Below are positions 28,962-38,335 of a stretch of DNA of 64,000 nucleotides, in pieces. This stretch comes from Desulfovibrio porci (GTDB lineage Bacteria; Desulfobacterota; Desulfovibrionia; Desulfovibrionales; Desulfovibrionaceae): positions 1 to 64,000 of the forward strand of contig NZ_VUMH01000007.1 of the NCBI RefSeq assembly GCF_009696265.1, given 5' to 3'. Each line of letters opens with the position of its first letter. Position 1 is the stretch's first letter. A model generated the notes under the pieces. That model ran no database searches and was not told the origin of the DNA. It saw only the letters and a program-made list of their open reading frames with translations. Both the position numbers and the translations under genes were made by a program.

Positions 28962-30428
28962 TTATTCATGGATTGGAATGTTAGATCGTATTTTTTCGTC
29001 TATTCTAGTCTGGCACTTGATCTTTTCATTTTTAATCCAGTCGCCTAGGTATGATAAAATATCAAGAGAGGGATACTTTATAGAACGCAAGTCAGTTGCA
29101 TTGACTTGTGTGTGGCCGTTAAAACAGTGGAACAACGAGTTAACATAGCTTGAGTTCAAATAACCAACAAGCCCATAAGCTAGAGACTCCGAGAGGCCAT
29201 TTTTATTGGAATGAATAATATTGAGGTGATTTTCAAATCCCAAATATTTGAATCCAGGGAAATTTTTAGGGTCTATTAAGTGGGCCACGATTCTCCGTTG
29301 TTCTTCCTTTGAAGACATTCTTCGGATAGCGACATAAAAACCGGTAGGGAAAAGAAGCTTTTCTGTTTTCTTGCAGAAACGAATTGCATTTGGTTTTCTA
29401 AAGTCTCTTTTAGGCCATTCTGTGGTACCATTTAAATGTCCGGGATAAATTAACGGTACATCGCCTGACTCGGGCATCTGGTTAAGAAAATCAAGTGCCC
29501 GAAAGTCTACGATCGGCCCTGTTGACACATCGACCCCCAGATCCGCAAGTGAGAGGCCCACAGCTAAACGCCCAGTAGTGGAACTTGCTATAGGAATTCT
29601 TATGAATTTATTTACGTCATCAGGATGAACCACTTCGGAAAAAGGAACGCTTTCCTGCCTAAAATCCTTGAAATGGTCATCAGTTGATATAGAAATATTT
29701 ACTTCTTTTTGTTTTGAATCTTTTTTTAATAAAACTATAATATTTTCTTGTAGTACCTTATCTTGTTTAAATACTCTTGTTCTTGATCTAAACAAATGAA
29801 TATGTTCTATTGAACAATTATCAAAAATAAAATCTCTAAATTTTTTATGATAAAAGCCATTACAAAAACTTCTTGGAATGATTGCAACCAATTCCCCTTT
29901 TTTATCTAATAGCTTGATAGATAATGACATAAAGGCTGTATACAAATTAGCTGCATTAATTTCATTAGATTGTAATATTTTTGTGTAACGAGATTCTCCA
30001 TACAACTTTTTATACGGAGGGTTGAGCATGATATGAGAATAATGACCGATACCTTCATTTATTAAATTTGGTGCTAATTCTAAAAAATCAGAATTGATAA
30101 TTTGTATATTATCACTCAAAACAGGAACAACATTTTTAACATTTAACTCAAGCTTTTTGGCAAGTGTATTGTCAATCTCAAAAAGATCAAAAGTAGGATT
30201 ATTTATCGTTAAGAGGGCTTGTGTGTAGGAACGCAAGAATGCGCTCGTCAAAGCGCCCTTGCCCGCGCCTGCGTCAAGAAAGCGAATATTTTTTCTTGGG
30301 GTTAGCTTGGAAAAAAGGCTGGCCATGAACTCAGCTACACGTGTAGGTGTCATATACTGACTATACGCGCTTTTAGCTGAAATACTGTCACTATTATCGG
30401 TTAACGGTTCTTGGCTATCACGCAGCAT
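28962..30428 (-). CDS. Eco57I-type adenine-N6 DNA methyltransferase
   Basis: The 488-residue product has the SAM-binding motif LDAGAGKGAL at about residues 51-60, the gate YSQYMTPTRVAEFM before it, and the catalytic NPPY motif at about 136-139, the order of gamma-class Eco57I/PstI-like N6-adenine methyltransferases. A C-terminal target-recognition half follows (about residues 280-470). No restriction nuclease of a known type is next to it; instead a DUF262 gene and a RelA/SpoT gene follow in the same operon. AAAGGA lies 7 bases before the ATG. The recognition sequence is unknown. Confidence 0.88.
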   Translation of the reverse strand: MLRDSQEPLTDNSDSISAKSAYSQYMTPTRVAEFMASLFSKLTPRKNIRFLDAGAGKGALTSAFLRSYTQALLTINNPTFDLFEIDNTLAKKLELNVKNVVPVLSDNIQIINSDFLELAPNLINEGIGHYSHIMLNPPYKKLYGESRYTKILQSNEINAANLYTAFMSLSIKLLDKKGELVAIIPRSFCNGFYHKKFRDFIFDNCSIEHIHLFRSRTRVFKQDKVLQENIIVLLKKDSKQKEVNISISTDDHFKDFRQESVPFSEVVHPDDVNKFIRIPIASSTTGRLAVGLSLADLGVDVSTGPIVDFRALDFLNQMPESGDVPLIYPGHLNGTTEWPKRDFRKPNAIRFCKKTEKLLFPTGFYVAIRRMSSKEEQRRIVAHLIDPKNFPGFKYLGFENHLNIIHSNKNGLSESLAYGLVGYLNSSYVNSLFHCFNGHTQVNATDLRSIKYPSLDILSYLGDWIKNEKIKCQTRIDEKIRSNIPIHE

Positions 30429-30604
30429 TGAAATGTCCTTTCTGAGTTCAGGTTTTCATTCTATCTACCTCGGTTCATTACTGCAAGTATGAAGCCTAAG
30501 TAACCGCATTTAGCGTTGAGCAGCCTCCGGCTGCGACTAAGCTCTTACCCCGAAGGGTCGGAACAAAGTATTACCGAAGGTGCGCTATGTTGCATGCCCG
30601 GCCC

Positions 30605-31400
30605 TCAATTTCCGTGGCCTGATGTTGCCGGAAGTGCCCCGCTGTGGCTGGGATTTGAAAAATGGACGTTTCGGCAATGACTGGCCTCATCGGGGCACAT
30701 TCGGGTTTCCTCGCATAAGCTGTCGAGGTAGTCTGCGTACCTCTGCATCATCTCCTTTCTTTGCCGTAAAAGCTGCGCCTTGTCATAGCCGCCTTTGCTG
30801 CATCACGTTCCAAGGTATGCGACAAATGCAGATATATCACGTCATGCGGGAAGCCCAATTCTTTGAGCAAGGGAGTATCGTCAGGTGTCCGGTCTTGCCA
30901 TAGGACGGAAAAAGATACTGGCCTTCGCCGTATAGCAGCGTAAGTTATCCAAGAGCTCGACATCCTGCGGGCAGCGGCACCGTATACGGCTTGTTGCTCT
31001 TCATCTTGAAGCCGGGGATGCGCCATTCCTACGCTTACCAATCTATCTCGATTCGCTCAAGTGAGAGAACCGGGCGTAGAAAGACATATGGGGCGATCAT
31101 TAGGGCTGTGGATACCTCAAGGCCGCGCTTCTCGGTCATGGTGTTGTCCAGAGTCAGCAGGAGGTTGCCGACCTTATCCGGGCTGGTCATAGTGACGCAG
31201 ATTTCCAATTCGGGTTCGGGCGGCTAAAGGAGAGCCCTTTTCGGATAGAATGGGAGGATTTTTCATACTTGCCCATGGCAATGCATAAGTTGAAAATGCG
31301 TACTGTGTTTTCGGCAATTTTATACTGGGGGCTTGCCCTCAGCCTGAAGCTGCTGGAACAGCGCCCGCACGTCCGTGGGCTTTACATCATTAACGCGCAC
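30605..31400 (-). pseudogene. Degenerate P4-type tyrosine recombinase (integrase)
   Basis: Broken frames on the minus strand match successive parts of a P4-family integrase: DVKPTDVRALFQQLQAEGK near 31380, AENTVRIFNLCIAMGKYE near 31300, DKVGNLLLTLDNTM and LMIAPYVFLRP between 31190 and 31060, EWRIPGFKMKSNKPYTVPLP near 31000, YLFPSYGKTG near 30920, and the C-terminal RKEMMQRYADYLDSL near 30740. Several stops and frame changes separate them, and the catalytic R-H-R-Y set cannot be assembled. It lies next to tRNA-Ser, as expected for an island integrase, and it shows the island can no longer excise by its own enzyme. Confidence 0.75.
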
Positions 31401-31445
31401 CCTCTAAAGCGATTTTTCTTAGTCCGAGTATCACGTATCCAACAA

Positions 31446-31492
31446 AAGAACGCCCGGAAATCATTTTCTGGTAATGATTTCCGGGCGTTCTT
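31446..31492 (-). terminator. Rho-independent terminator downstream of tRNA-Ser
   Basis: A 20-bp perfect stem (AAGAACGCCCGGAAATCATT paired with its exact complement at 31473-31492) with a 7-base loop lies 19 bases beyond the 3' end of tRNA-Ser. On the minus strand it is followed by TTTTG. It should end the tRNA transcript and also shields the island from it. Confidence 0.85.
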
Positions 31493-31509
31493 CGACGAAT
31501 TGGAAAAAT

Positions 31510-31606
<97 letters not shown>

Positions 31607-31828
31607 GCAAGGTCACGCCATAATGGCGAACCGTGGGTTTGAAAGCTAGCCCAGTCCGGATTTGCTGTCAAGAGTCCGGCGAGTTTTGTCGTCTGTTGCC
31701 GTATGGAAGGGCCGCCCGCCCTCCGCACCACGCTTGGCCGCATCCGAAAGCCGGGCGCGCATTGACCCGCAGGGCGGCTTGGCGTATTTTTTTAAATTCC
31801 TGTTTATCACTTCCGCATGGAGCGCACT

Positions 31829-33562
31829 ATGGCCCCCACCAGCAATCCCGACTCGATGCAAATCAACAGCGACGCCACGACCCCTGAACCGGCCAGGCCA
31901 GGCGTGGACTTCATCCGCGCCCGTATTCAGGAGGACAACGCTTCCGGCCGTTTCGGCGGTCAGGTCCACACGCGCTTTCCGCCGGAGCCCAACGGCTACC
32001 TGCATCTCGGGCACGCCAAGTCCATCTGCCTCAATTTCGGCGTGGCGCGGGAATTCGGCGGCCTGTGCAATCTGCGTTTCGACGACACCAATCCCACCAA
32101 GGAAGAAACCGAGTACGTGGAGTCCATCCGCGAGGACGTGCGCTGGCTGGGCGGCGACTGGCAGGACCGGGAATTTTACGCTTCCAATTATTTTGAACAG
32201 CTCTACGCCTACGCCGAGCAGCTGATCCGGATGGGCAAGGCCTATGTGGACGACCTTTCCGCCGACGAGATCCGCGAATATCGCGGCACCCTCACCGAGC
32301 CCGGCCGCGAAAGCCCGTACCGCAACCGCAGCGTGGAGGAAAATCTGGATCTCTTCCGCCGCATGCGCGCCGGGGAGTTCCCGGACGGCGTGCGCGTGCT
32401 GCGGGCTAAGATCGACATGGCCTCGCCCAACCTGGTCATGCGCGATCCCACGCTTTACCGCATCCGTCACGCCGAGCATCACCGCACGGGCAATGCCTGG
32501 TGTATCTATCCCATGTACGACTTTACGCATTGCCTGTCCGACTCGCTGGAGGGCATCACGCATTCGCTCTGCACTCTTGAATTCGTGAACAACCGCGAAC
32601 TGTACGACTGGGTGCTGGACACGCTGGGCGTGTACCATCCGCAGCAGATCGAATTTGCCCGCCTGAACCTGACCTATACCGTGCTCTCCAAGCGCAAGCT
32701 GATCCAGCTGGTCAAGGAGGGCCACGTCCGGGGCTGGGACGACCCGCGCATGCCCACGCTCAGCGGCCTGCGCCGCCGGGGCGTGCCGGCCGCCGCCCTG
32801 CGCGAGTTCTGTGCCCGTATCGGTCTGGCCCGCGCCGATTCCATTGTGGATTATTCCATGCTGGAATTCTGCGTCCGCGAGCACCTCAACGCGTACGCCC
32901 CGCGCGTCATGGCCGTGCTGGACCCCGTCAAGGTGGTCATTGAGAATTATCCGGAAGGGCAGGTGGAGGAATTTGAAATGCCCTACCACCCGGAAGACCC
33001 CTCCTACGGCAGCCGTAAGGTGCCTTTCTCGCGCGAGCTGTATATCGAGCGCGACGACTTCCGCCAGGACCCGCCCAAGAAATTCCACCGTCTCTCGCCC
33101 GGCGCGGAAGTGCGCCTGCGCTACGCCTATTTCATCACCTGCCGCGAGGCCGTGCTGGACGAGGCGGGCAACGTGCTGGAACTGCGTTGCGTGTACGATC
33201 CCCAGAGCCGGGGCGGCCAGAGCCCGGACGGCCGCAAGGTCAAGGGCACCATCCACTGGGTGTCGGCGGCGCACGCCCTTCCGGCGGAGGTGCGCCTGTA
33301 CGACCATCTTTTCGCGGTGGAAAATCCCAATGCCGCGCCCGAGGGCAAGACCTTTCTGGACAACCTCAATCCCGATTCGCTGCGGGTGGTGCGCGGGCTG
33401 CTGGAACCGGCCCTGGGCGAGGGCGAAATCGGCCGGACTCTGCAATTCGAACGCCTGGGCTATTTCTGCAAGGACAGGGACAGCTCGCCGGAACTGCCCG
33501 TGTTCAACCGCACGGCCACCCTGCGCGACACCTGGGCCAAGCTGGAAAAAAAGGGAGCGTAA
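31829..33562 (+). CDS. glnS: Glutaminyl-tRNA synthetase
   Basis: GlnRS charges tRNA-Gln directly with glutamine. The 577-residue class I synthetase has [17 protein letters not shown] (the HIGH motif) near residue 50, FDDTNP, and VLSKRKLI (the KMSKS equivalent) near 285, followed by the two C-terminal beta-barrels. The ATG at 31829 has GGAG 6 bases upstream; an ATG at 31817 in the same frame is possible. It lies between tRNA-Ser (divergent) and tRNA-Lys (same strand). Confidence 0.96.
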   Translation: MAPTSNPDSMQINSDATTPEPARPGVDFIRARIQEDNASGRFGGQVHTRFPPEPNGYLHLGHAKSICLNFGVAREFGGLCNLRFDDTNPTKEETEYVESIREDVRWLGGDWQDREFYASNYFEQLYAYAEQLIRMGKAYVDDLSADEIREYRGTLTEPGRESPYRNRSVEENLDLFRRMRAGEFPDGVRVLRAKIDMASPNLVMRDPTLYRIRHAEHHRTGNAWCIYPMYDFTHCLSDSLEGITHSLCTLEFVNNRELYDWVLDTLGVYHPQQIEFARLNLTYTVLSKRKLIQLVKEGHVRGWDDPRMPTLSGLRRRGVPAAALREFCARIGLARADSIVDYSMLEFCVREHLNAYAPRVMAVLDPVKVVIENYPEGQVEEFEMPYHPEDPSYGSRKVPFSRELYIERDDFRQDPPKKFHRLSPGAEVRLRYAYFITCREAVLDEAGNVLELRCVYDPQSRGGQSPDGRKVKGTIHWVSAAHALPAEVRLYDHLFAVENPNAAPEGKTFLDNLNPDSLRVVRGLLEPALGEGEIGRTLQFERLGYFCKDRDSSPELPVFNRTATLRDTWAKLEKKGA

Positions 33563-33640
33563 CCCGCCCGCGCCGTTCGTATTTCGCGGCATGCACGGCT
33601 TGACAGTTCGGGCGTAAGCGGCTATGGTATTCCCCTCAAT

Positions 33641-33716
33641 GGGTCGTTAACTCAGTAGGTAGAGTATCTGCCTTTTAAGCAGAGAGTCGCAGGTTCGATC
33701 CCCGCACGACCCACCA
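33641..33716 (+). tRNA. tRNA-Lys (TTT anticodon)
   Basis: GGGTCGTTAACTCAGTAGGT begins a standard cloverleaf. The anticodon loop CTTTTAA gives anticodon TTT, the T-loop is GGTTCGATCC, the acceptor GGGTCGT pairs with ACGACCC, and CCA is encoded. A strong terminator follows at 33731. Confidence 0.97.
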
Positions 33717-33730
33717 ATTTTTCATTTCAC

Positions 33731-33767
33731 GAAGCCCCGCAAAGCCCAAAAAGCCTTGCGGGGCTTC
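33731..33767 (+). terminator. Rho-independent terminator after tRNA-Lys
   Basis: GAAGCCCCGCAA (33731-33742) pairs with TTGCGGGGCTTC (33756-33767), a 12-bp stem, followed by ACTTTTCA. It lies 14 bases after the tRNA. Confidence 0.85.
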
Positions 33768-34208
33768 ACTTTTCACGGATTCTGGTGTCTAGTAATGTGG
33801 TACCACTTGGCCTATAAACGTCAGGTTCTTTGTCGGCATCTATCTTATCCCAGCGTGTTTTTTGTATTTCTGGGAATGCTGGGCGAAGGGCAATTTTCCC
33901 ATAAGGAGCTCTTCTGCGGTCTGCGAATTCTGACGTATATTTTCTATTTTCGCAGGCTACCTCAGTGGGAGAATCCTTCTTCCAGGCAGGGAAAGCAAAA
34001 TTTATCAGGAATTGCAAATGGCCAGACAGCAATGAATCAAAATTACATCTGTTTCAGTGTATAGAGTACTATTGAAGTCGTAGGGCACTGCATTAAAAAA
34101 TGTGAGTGGTATAAAAACAAGGTAAGCCAGTAAACGTATCATGCCAATGTAACAGAATTTGATTTTTATTATTAAAAACAGTATGTTGAAAAACAACAGG
34201 AATTATGT
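33768..34208. other. AT-rich intergenic region before the IclR gene
   Basis: Two overlapping, opposite open frames of about 90-100 codons occur here, but neither has a convincing ribosome binding site or recognisable family, and both look like chance frames. The right part presumably holds the IclR promoter. Composition is AT-rich relative to glnS, which would fit the edge of an acquired segment starting at tRNA-Lys, but no repeat of the tRNA end was seen. Confidence 0.5.
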
Positions 34209-35000
34209 ATGACGCAGACTGTAAAAAAATACTATGAAGTTGGCGCCGTTTCTAAGGCATGCCTTCTCATTGAAATGCTCTCGACCCGCAAATCCTGGGA
34301 ATTGGCCGCTCTGAGCAAGGCTGTGGGCCTACCCAAGACCACTGTGCACAGAATGATTCTGACACTGGAAGACAATGGCTATGTCATTCAGGAGAAGCAA
34401 CGCGGGGAATATTGCCTTTCCTTCAAAATGTTTTCCGTGGGCAGCAGGATGCTGCGCTATTCCAGCATGGTGGATGTGGCCAGACCGTACTGCATGGAAT
34501 TGCTGGAGGCCGTCAACGAAACGGTGAACCTGTGCGTGCCCTTTGGTACGGACATGCTAGTGGTGGACCGGCATATCACCACGCAGCCGTTGCGTCAGGA
34601 CACCGTCATCGGTGGGACCTTTCCCATGCTGCAGTCGGCGTCCGGCAAGATCTTTCTGGCCTTTGCCCAAGAAGCGGAAGTGCGCAAGGCCGTGGAGCAG
34701 GTGCGGGAAAAATCGGGCCGGGAGTTTGCGGATAAACTGATGCTCACTCTGCGCGCGGAACTGGAAGAAGTGCGCAAGACGGGCCTTGCCTATGACGCGG
34801 AAGAGGTTTTCAAGGGAGTACGCTGTGTGGCTGTGCCCATTCTCGATTTTCAGAATTGCCTGGCCGGAACGTTGAGCGTTTCCGTGCCCACGGTGCGGCT
34901 TAACAAAAAGACCATGGCCAACATCAAGCAGCAGATTGTACAAATGTCGCAGAAAATCTCCCTGAGGCTGGGAGCCTCCCCCGCGAGTCTGCCTTTTTGA
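34209..35000 (+). CDS. IclR family transcriptional regulator
   Basis: The 263-residue product has the IclR winged helix at about residues 10-75 (LAALSKAVGLPKTTVHRMILTL) and the effector-binding domain at about 80-250 (MLQSASGKIFLAF, GLAYDAEEVFKGVRCVAVPI). IclR proteins sense small organic acids and repress or activate catabolic genes. It is convergent with the acyl-CoA synthetase and is the only obvious regulator in the catabolic module, so it is the natural candidate to control it. AGGA lies about 8 bases before the ATG. Confidence 0.92.
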   Translation: MTQTVKKYYEVGAVSKACLLIEMLSTRKSWELAALSKAVGLPKTTVHRMILTLEDNGYVIQEKQRGEYCLSFKMFSVGSRMLRYSSMVDVARPYCMELLEAVNETVNLCVPFGTDMLVVDRHITTQPLRQDTVIGGTFPMLQSASGKIFLAFAQEAEVRKAVEQVREKSGREFADKLMLTLRAELEEVRKTGLAYDAEEVFKGVRCVAVPILDFQNCLAGTLSVSVPTVRLNKKTMANIKQQIVQMSQKISLRLGASPASLPF

Positions 35001-35145
35001 GCATTGCGCCAGAAGCGCTTCCCGCAGACAAAAGGGACGCTGCCCGCCTCTTTGTAAAGGCAGGCAGCTTCCTTCAGACAGAACAGCGGCTTTCGCGAAA
35101 ATCAGTGACAGCGCAGCTTGCGCTGATTCAGCGAATAAAAAGCTG

Positions 35146-35763
35146 TTATGTCTTGTTGATAATCAGTGCATCCACGGCCTTGGCACCTTGCCCCTCGGGA
35201 TAGACCAACAGCGGGTTGATGTCGATCTGGCTTACCTTGTCCATATGCTCCGTGGCATACCTGGACACGCTCATAATGGCCGTCACCACAGCCTCCATAT
35301 CCAGTTTTTTGCCGCCGCGCGCCCCTTTGAGCAAAGGATAGCCCTTGAGGCTTTTGAGCATGTTCATGGCTTCTGAGCGGCTCACCGGGGCTGGGCACAG
35401 GGCTATGTCCTTGAATATTTCCACAAAAATGCCGCCAAGGCCGCACAGCACCACCGGGCCGAACTGCGGGTCATTATTGACGCCGATGATGATTTCCAGC
35501 CCGGCCGGTGCCATTTCCTGAATCAGCACGCCGTTAAGGCATGCCTCGGGCGCGTTTATGCGCACATTTTCCAGAATCCGGTCAAAGGCCGCCGCCGCTT
35601 CGCCGCTGTCACGCACATTAAGGACCACACCGCCCACATCGGACTTGTGCATGATCTGCTCGGACTCGATCTTCATCACCACCGGGAAGCCCAAACTTTC
35701 CGCTGCGGCAGCGGCCTTGGCTCCCCCGGCTTCACACGGCACCAGTACTTCCCTGGTGACGGG
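35146..35763 (-). CDS. ADP-forming acyl-CoA synthetase, 3' exon (ATP-grasp part)
   Basis: This 205-codon exon begins exactly at the 3' end of the group II intron and reads PVTREVLVPCEAGG, then FPVVMKIESEQIMHKSDVGGVVLNV, the beta/ATP-grasp domain of acetyl-CoA synthetase (ADP-forming). Joined to the 5' exon it gives ...KYGM-PVTREVLV..., an uninterrupted family sequence of about 703 residues. The open frame extends to 35919, but everything above 35763 is intron. The enzyme makes ATP from acyl-CoA, ADP and phosphate, releasing the acid and CoA. Activity depends on intron splicing. Confidence 0.85.
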   Translation of the reverse strand, partial: PVTREVLVPCEAGGAKAAAAAESLGFPVVMKIESEQIMHKSDVGGVVLNVRDSGEAAAAFDRILENVRINAPEACLNGVLIQEMAPAGLEIIIGVNNDPQFGPVVLCGLGGIFVEIFKDIALCPAPVSRSEAMNMLKSLKGYPLLKGARGGKKLDMEAVVTAIMSVSRYATEHMDKVSQIDINPLLVYPEGQGAKAVDALIINKT

Positions 35764-35811
35764 GTAGAGTAGGGGCGCGTTATCCGGTCTGGATGCACTA
35801 CCCCTCTCTCC

Positions 35812-35845
35812 GAACCGTGCTTGCACCTTTCGATGCACACGGCTC
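35812..35845 (-). ncRNA. Group II intron domain V
   Basis: The minus strand reads GAGCCGTGTGCATCGAAAGG and continues to GCACGGTTC. This is the 34-nucleotide domain V hairpin with a GAAA tetraloop and the catalytic AGC-type triad position near its base. It begins immediately after the maturase stop codon. Confidence 0.92.
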
Positions 35846-37723
35846 TCACGGATGCCTCCTTGCTTTGGCTCGCCAATAGGGAAGGTCACGGCGGTGAAGC
35901 TCATTGTGGCAATCAACACAGAGAACCATGGTCTTTCGACGCATGGCGCACATCATTTGTTGCCACAGTTGCTTCTTTCCCTGTACATCCTTCAGAGCTT
36001 TAATGTGATGAACCTCCATATATCCCCCTGTTTTCCCACAATATTCGCAGGTGTTTGCATTTAATCGCTGCACCAATTCTGAACGAGTCATTGTGAATCG
36101 TGTAGTGTCCCAAGGAGTATCCACATTAGAATTATGGATTTTTGGAGGTTCATGGTCTTTCAACCTGAAAAGCCTGTAGGATTTTGGAATTCCGTTGATA
36201 TTTACCTTCAGTTCATATCCAGATTGAGCAGATAGTTTCATTTTACGAGCTACTTTTCCTATGGAACTCTTGTGCTTATGAGAGAGTGTTGCAAAGAAAC
36301 TCCATTGGGCTAGACCAATAACTCTTTGCAGAGCTGTTTTGTAGCCTTGAGCAAGGGAATAATAATTTGCTAATCCTCTCATTTCCGCATTATATGTCAT
36401 CAATATTTCCACATCGCTACGCCGTAACAATGCAGGACGACTTTTTGGGCGGAATATTGCCATATCTCCATAGCCATTTTTACTCGCGTATTGGAACATC
36501 TTTTCAGATGGAATGTGGAGCTGCATTTTTTCTGAAATTGTCCTTCGATTACAAGTTCCCTTTCCCCATGCAATTTTTGTCGTCTTTGTGCTTGTGTATG
36601 TCTTTATATCATACCCAAGAAATCTAACTCCATCATTTGCATCTGCGATACAAGTTTTCTCTTCAGACACTTCAAGCAGAAGAACATTATTTATATATTC
36701 CTTCACTTGTAGCATTACTGATTCAGCTTCTTTGCGTGTACCAATGACTCCAATGATGAAATCATCAGCATACCTAACGTAACGAAGCCTCCTATATTCA
36801 GAGTCAACGTGTAATCTGGAATTGATAACTCGCATTTTTTTCTGTATCTCTCGGCGTTCGCGTAGTATCTCCTTGCGGGCATCATTCAAAGGTTTGCCTT
36901 CTTTGAATTTCTGCCTAAGCTCTCTAAGCTCACGATTGATTATAATCATCTGCCTACACAGCTTTTTGTAATCGGGATTATCCTTTCGTCTTTCACCTTT
37001 GTTGAATTGGCAAATCATATCTTCCATAAACGTATCAAGTTCATGAAGGTATATGTTAGCTAATATTGGTGAAATGACGCCACCTTGTGGTGTCCCACTC
37101 CATGTAGCATTGTATTTCCAATCTTGAGCGTATCCAGCTTTGAGCATTTGACGAATAATATGAATTATGCGCTTGTCATCAATCTTCTTCTCCAGAAATT
37201 CAATCATCTTATTATGATTGATATTGTCAAAGAATCCTTTGATATCAAACTCAATAATCCACTTCGTTCCGTTCCAGACGTTTTTTACCTGTCGCAAAGC
37301 AGAATGACAGGATTTTCCCGGTCTGAATCCATGAGAATTTTCAGAGAAAATAGGCTCATAGATTTGCTCAAGAAGGATTCTGACCACTTCTTGCACCAGT
37401 TTGTCGTCTCCGGTTGGAATACCGAGAGGACGCAACTTTCCATTCTTTTTGGGAATGTATGTGCGCCGTACAGGTTTCGGACAATATTCACGCCTTGCCA
37501 ACAGCCCAATCAAATGGTTCACCCTTTCTTCGGAGAACCCATCAAGCGTATTTCTATCTACGCCCTTTGTTATGGCTCCCTTGTTAGAGTATATGTTGGC
37601 ATAGGCTTGCTTCCACAGAACTTCAGGGTTGGTCGCCAGCCTGAACAGGCCATTGACCCTTCTTCCACTCATGGAAACCTTTGCAATGGAATTCATAGCC
37701 TTTATCGTAGTTTCTGTTCGCAT
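35846..37723 (-). CDS. ltrA: Group II intron reverse transcriptase/maturase with HNH endonuclease
   Basis: The 625-residue intron-encoded protein has reverse transcriptase blocks from about residue 60 (RRTYIPKKNGKLRPLGIP, HGFRPGKSCHSAL, SGTPQGGVISPILANIYL) with the catalytic YADD at 318-321. A maturase domain X lies at about 420-520, and a C-terminal HNH endonuclease with CEYCGKTGG, VHHIKALKD and CVDCHNELHRR. All RT catalytic residues are present, so both splicing and mobility are plausible. It has an unusually long segment between RT blocks 4 and 5 (about residues 235-305). Confidence 0.95.
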   Translation of the reverse strand: MRTETTIKAMNSIAKVSMSGRRVNGLFRLATNPEVLWKQAYANIYSNKGAITKGVDRNTLDGFSEERVNHLIGLLARREYCPKPVRRTYIPKKNGKLRPLGIPTGDDKLVQEVVRILLEQIYEPIFSENSHGFRPGKSCHSALRQVKNVWNGTKWIIEFDIKGFFDNINHNKMIEFLEKKIDDKRIIHIIRQMLKAGYAQDWKYNATWSGTPQGGVISPILANIYLHELDTFMEDMICQFNKGERRKDNPDYKKLCRQMIIINRELRELRQKFKEGKPLNDARKEILRERREIQKKMRVINSRLHVDSEYRRLRYVRYADDFIIGVIGTRKEAESVMLQVKEYINNVLLLEVSEEKTCIADANDGVRFLGYDIKTYTSTKTTKIAWGKGTCNRRTISEKMQLHIPSEKMFQYASKNGYGDMAIFRPKSRPALLRRSDVEILMTYNAEMRGLANYYSLAQGYKTALQRVIGLAQWSFFATLSHKHKSSIGKVARKMKLSAQSGYELKVNINGIPKSYRLFRLKDHEPPKIHNSNVDTPWDTTRFTMTRSELVQRLNANTCEYCGKTGGYMEVHHIKALKDVQGKKQLWQQMMCAMRRKTMVLCVDCHNELHRRDLPYWRAKARRHP

Positions 37724-38335
37724 TAGCGCAACCTACTTATGACTTGTAATTCCGACATCCATAGCTCCCTTCCCCCACATATTTCCGGCTTTCGTCGCAT
37801 TCCTGCTTTACTTATACCGTAATTGCGGACCGATTGGATACGTTCTGCCATTGTCATTACAACATGACTTTGGGTACTACGGAGCCTCCGTTGCCATACA
37901 GGTTGTCTTTTATAACAAACCAGCTTAGGCAATCCTGTGTTTATCTGTAAGTAAAGATACGTCATGGTTAGGTGCCCTTTTCGTCTTTTCATCCCTATTG
38001 GGAAGTGCCATGAGGCAGCAAATTATGACAGATAGAATGCCAGTCCATCATATACCTCATTACAACGTCTCAATCACCTTTTCTTCGTTGTTATAGAAAC
38101 CAAATATTGCTCAGACTAGGGTTCAGGCAATTCAGCTTTCACCATACATGACTTGCACTTGCATAAGACTATGACCGGTGATTGTCATTCTTTGTGCCTT
38201 TTCCAGAGATGCTATGTTCACGTTCCGCTTTCGCAGTTTCAGCTTTTACAAGCACCGCTAACTCTGGCGTGCATGGAATCTATTTGCAATTCCAGGGTAT
38301 TCAACCCACTTCCCTTACAAACTTACACAGCGCAC

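Larger units (their letters stand above)
26627..31445. mobile_element. AT-rich genomic island next to tRNA-Ser, integrase decayed
   Basis: Base composition drops sharply between the IS481 right end and the tRNA-Ser terminator, compared with the GC-rich genes on both sides. The interval holds a truncated repressor-like fragment, a three-gene methyltransferase/DUF262/RelA-SpoT operon and a degenerate P4-type integrase close to a tRNA, the classic arrangement of a tRNA-targeted island. I found no direct repeat of the tRNA 3' end at the left side, so the exact boundaries are uncertain; the IS insertion may have removed the left attachment site. Confidence 0.7.
35764..38335 (-). mobile_element. 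Group II intron, sense-oriented within the ADP-forming acyl-CoA synthetase gene
   Basis: On the minus strand the intron starts GTGCG at 38335, the group II 5' consensus (GUGYG), directly after the codon ATG of the host gene, and ends with AC at 35765-35764, the AY 3' consensus. Between them are an approximately 610-base 5' region (domains I-III), the maturase frame at 35846-37723, a canonical domain V at 35812-35845 and a domain VI-like hairpin. Removing these 2572 bases restores the host reading frame exactly and joins family-conserved residues, which fixes both boundaries. Confidence 0.93.

Noticed and set aside
30580..30903. 107-codon plus-strand frame
   Set aside because: It overlaps the decayed integrase on the other strand, whose fragments are recognisable; the plus frame is a shadow.
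33756..34064. Open frames on both strands after tRNA-Lys
   Set aside because: No ribosome site, no family resemblance, and the two frames overlap in opposite directions; the region is treated as intergenic.
35764..35919. N-terminal 52 codons of the frame carrying the ATP-grasp exon
   Set aside because: These codons are the domain V/VI end of the group II intron, not protein; the exon starts at 35763.
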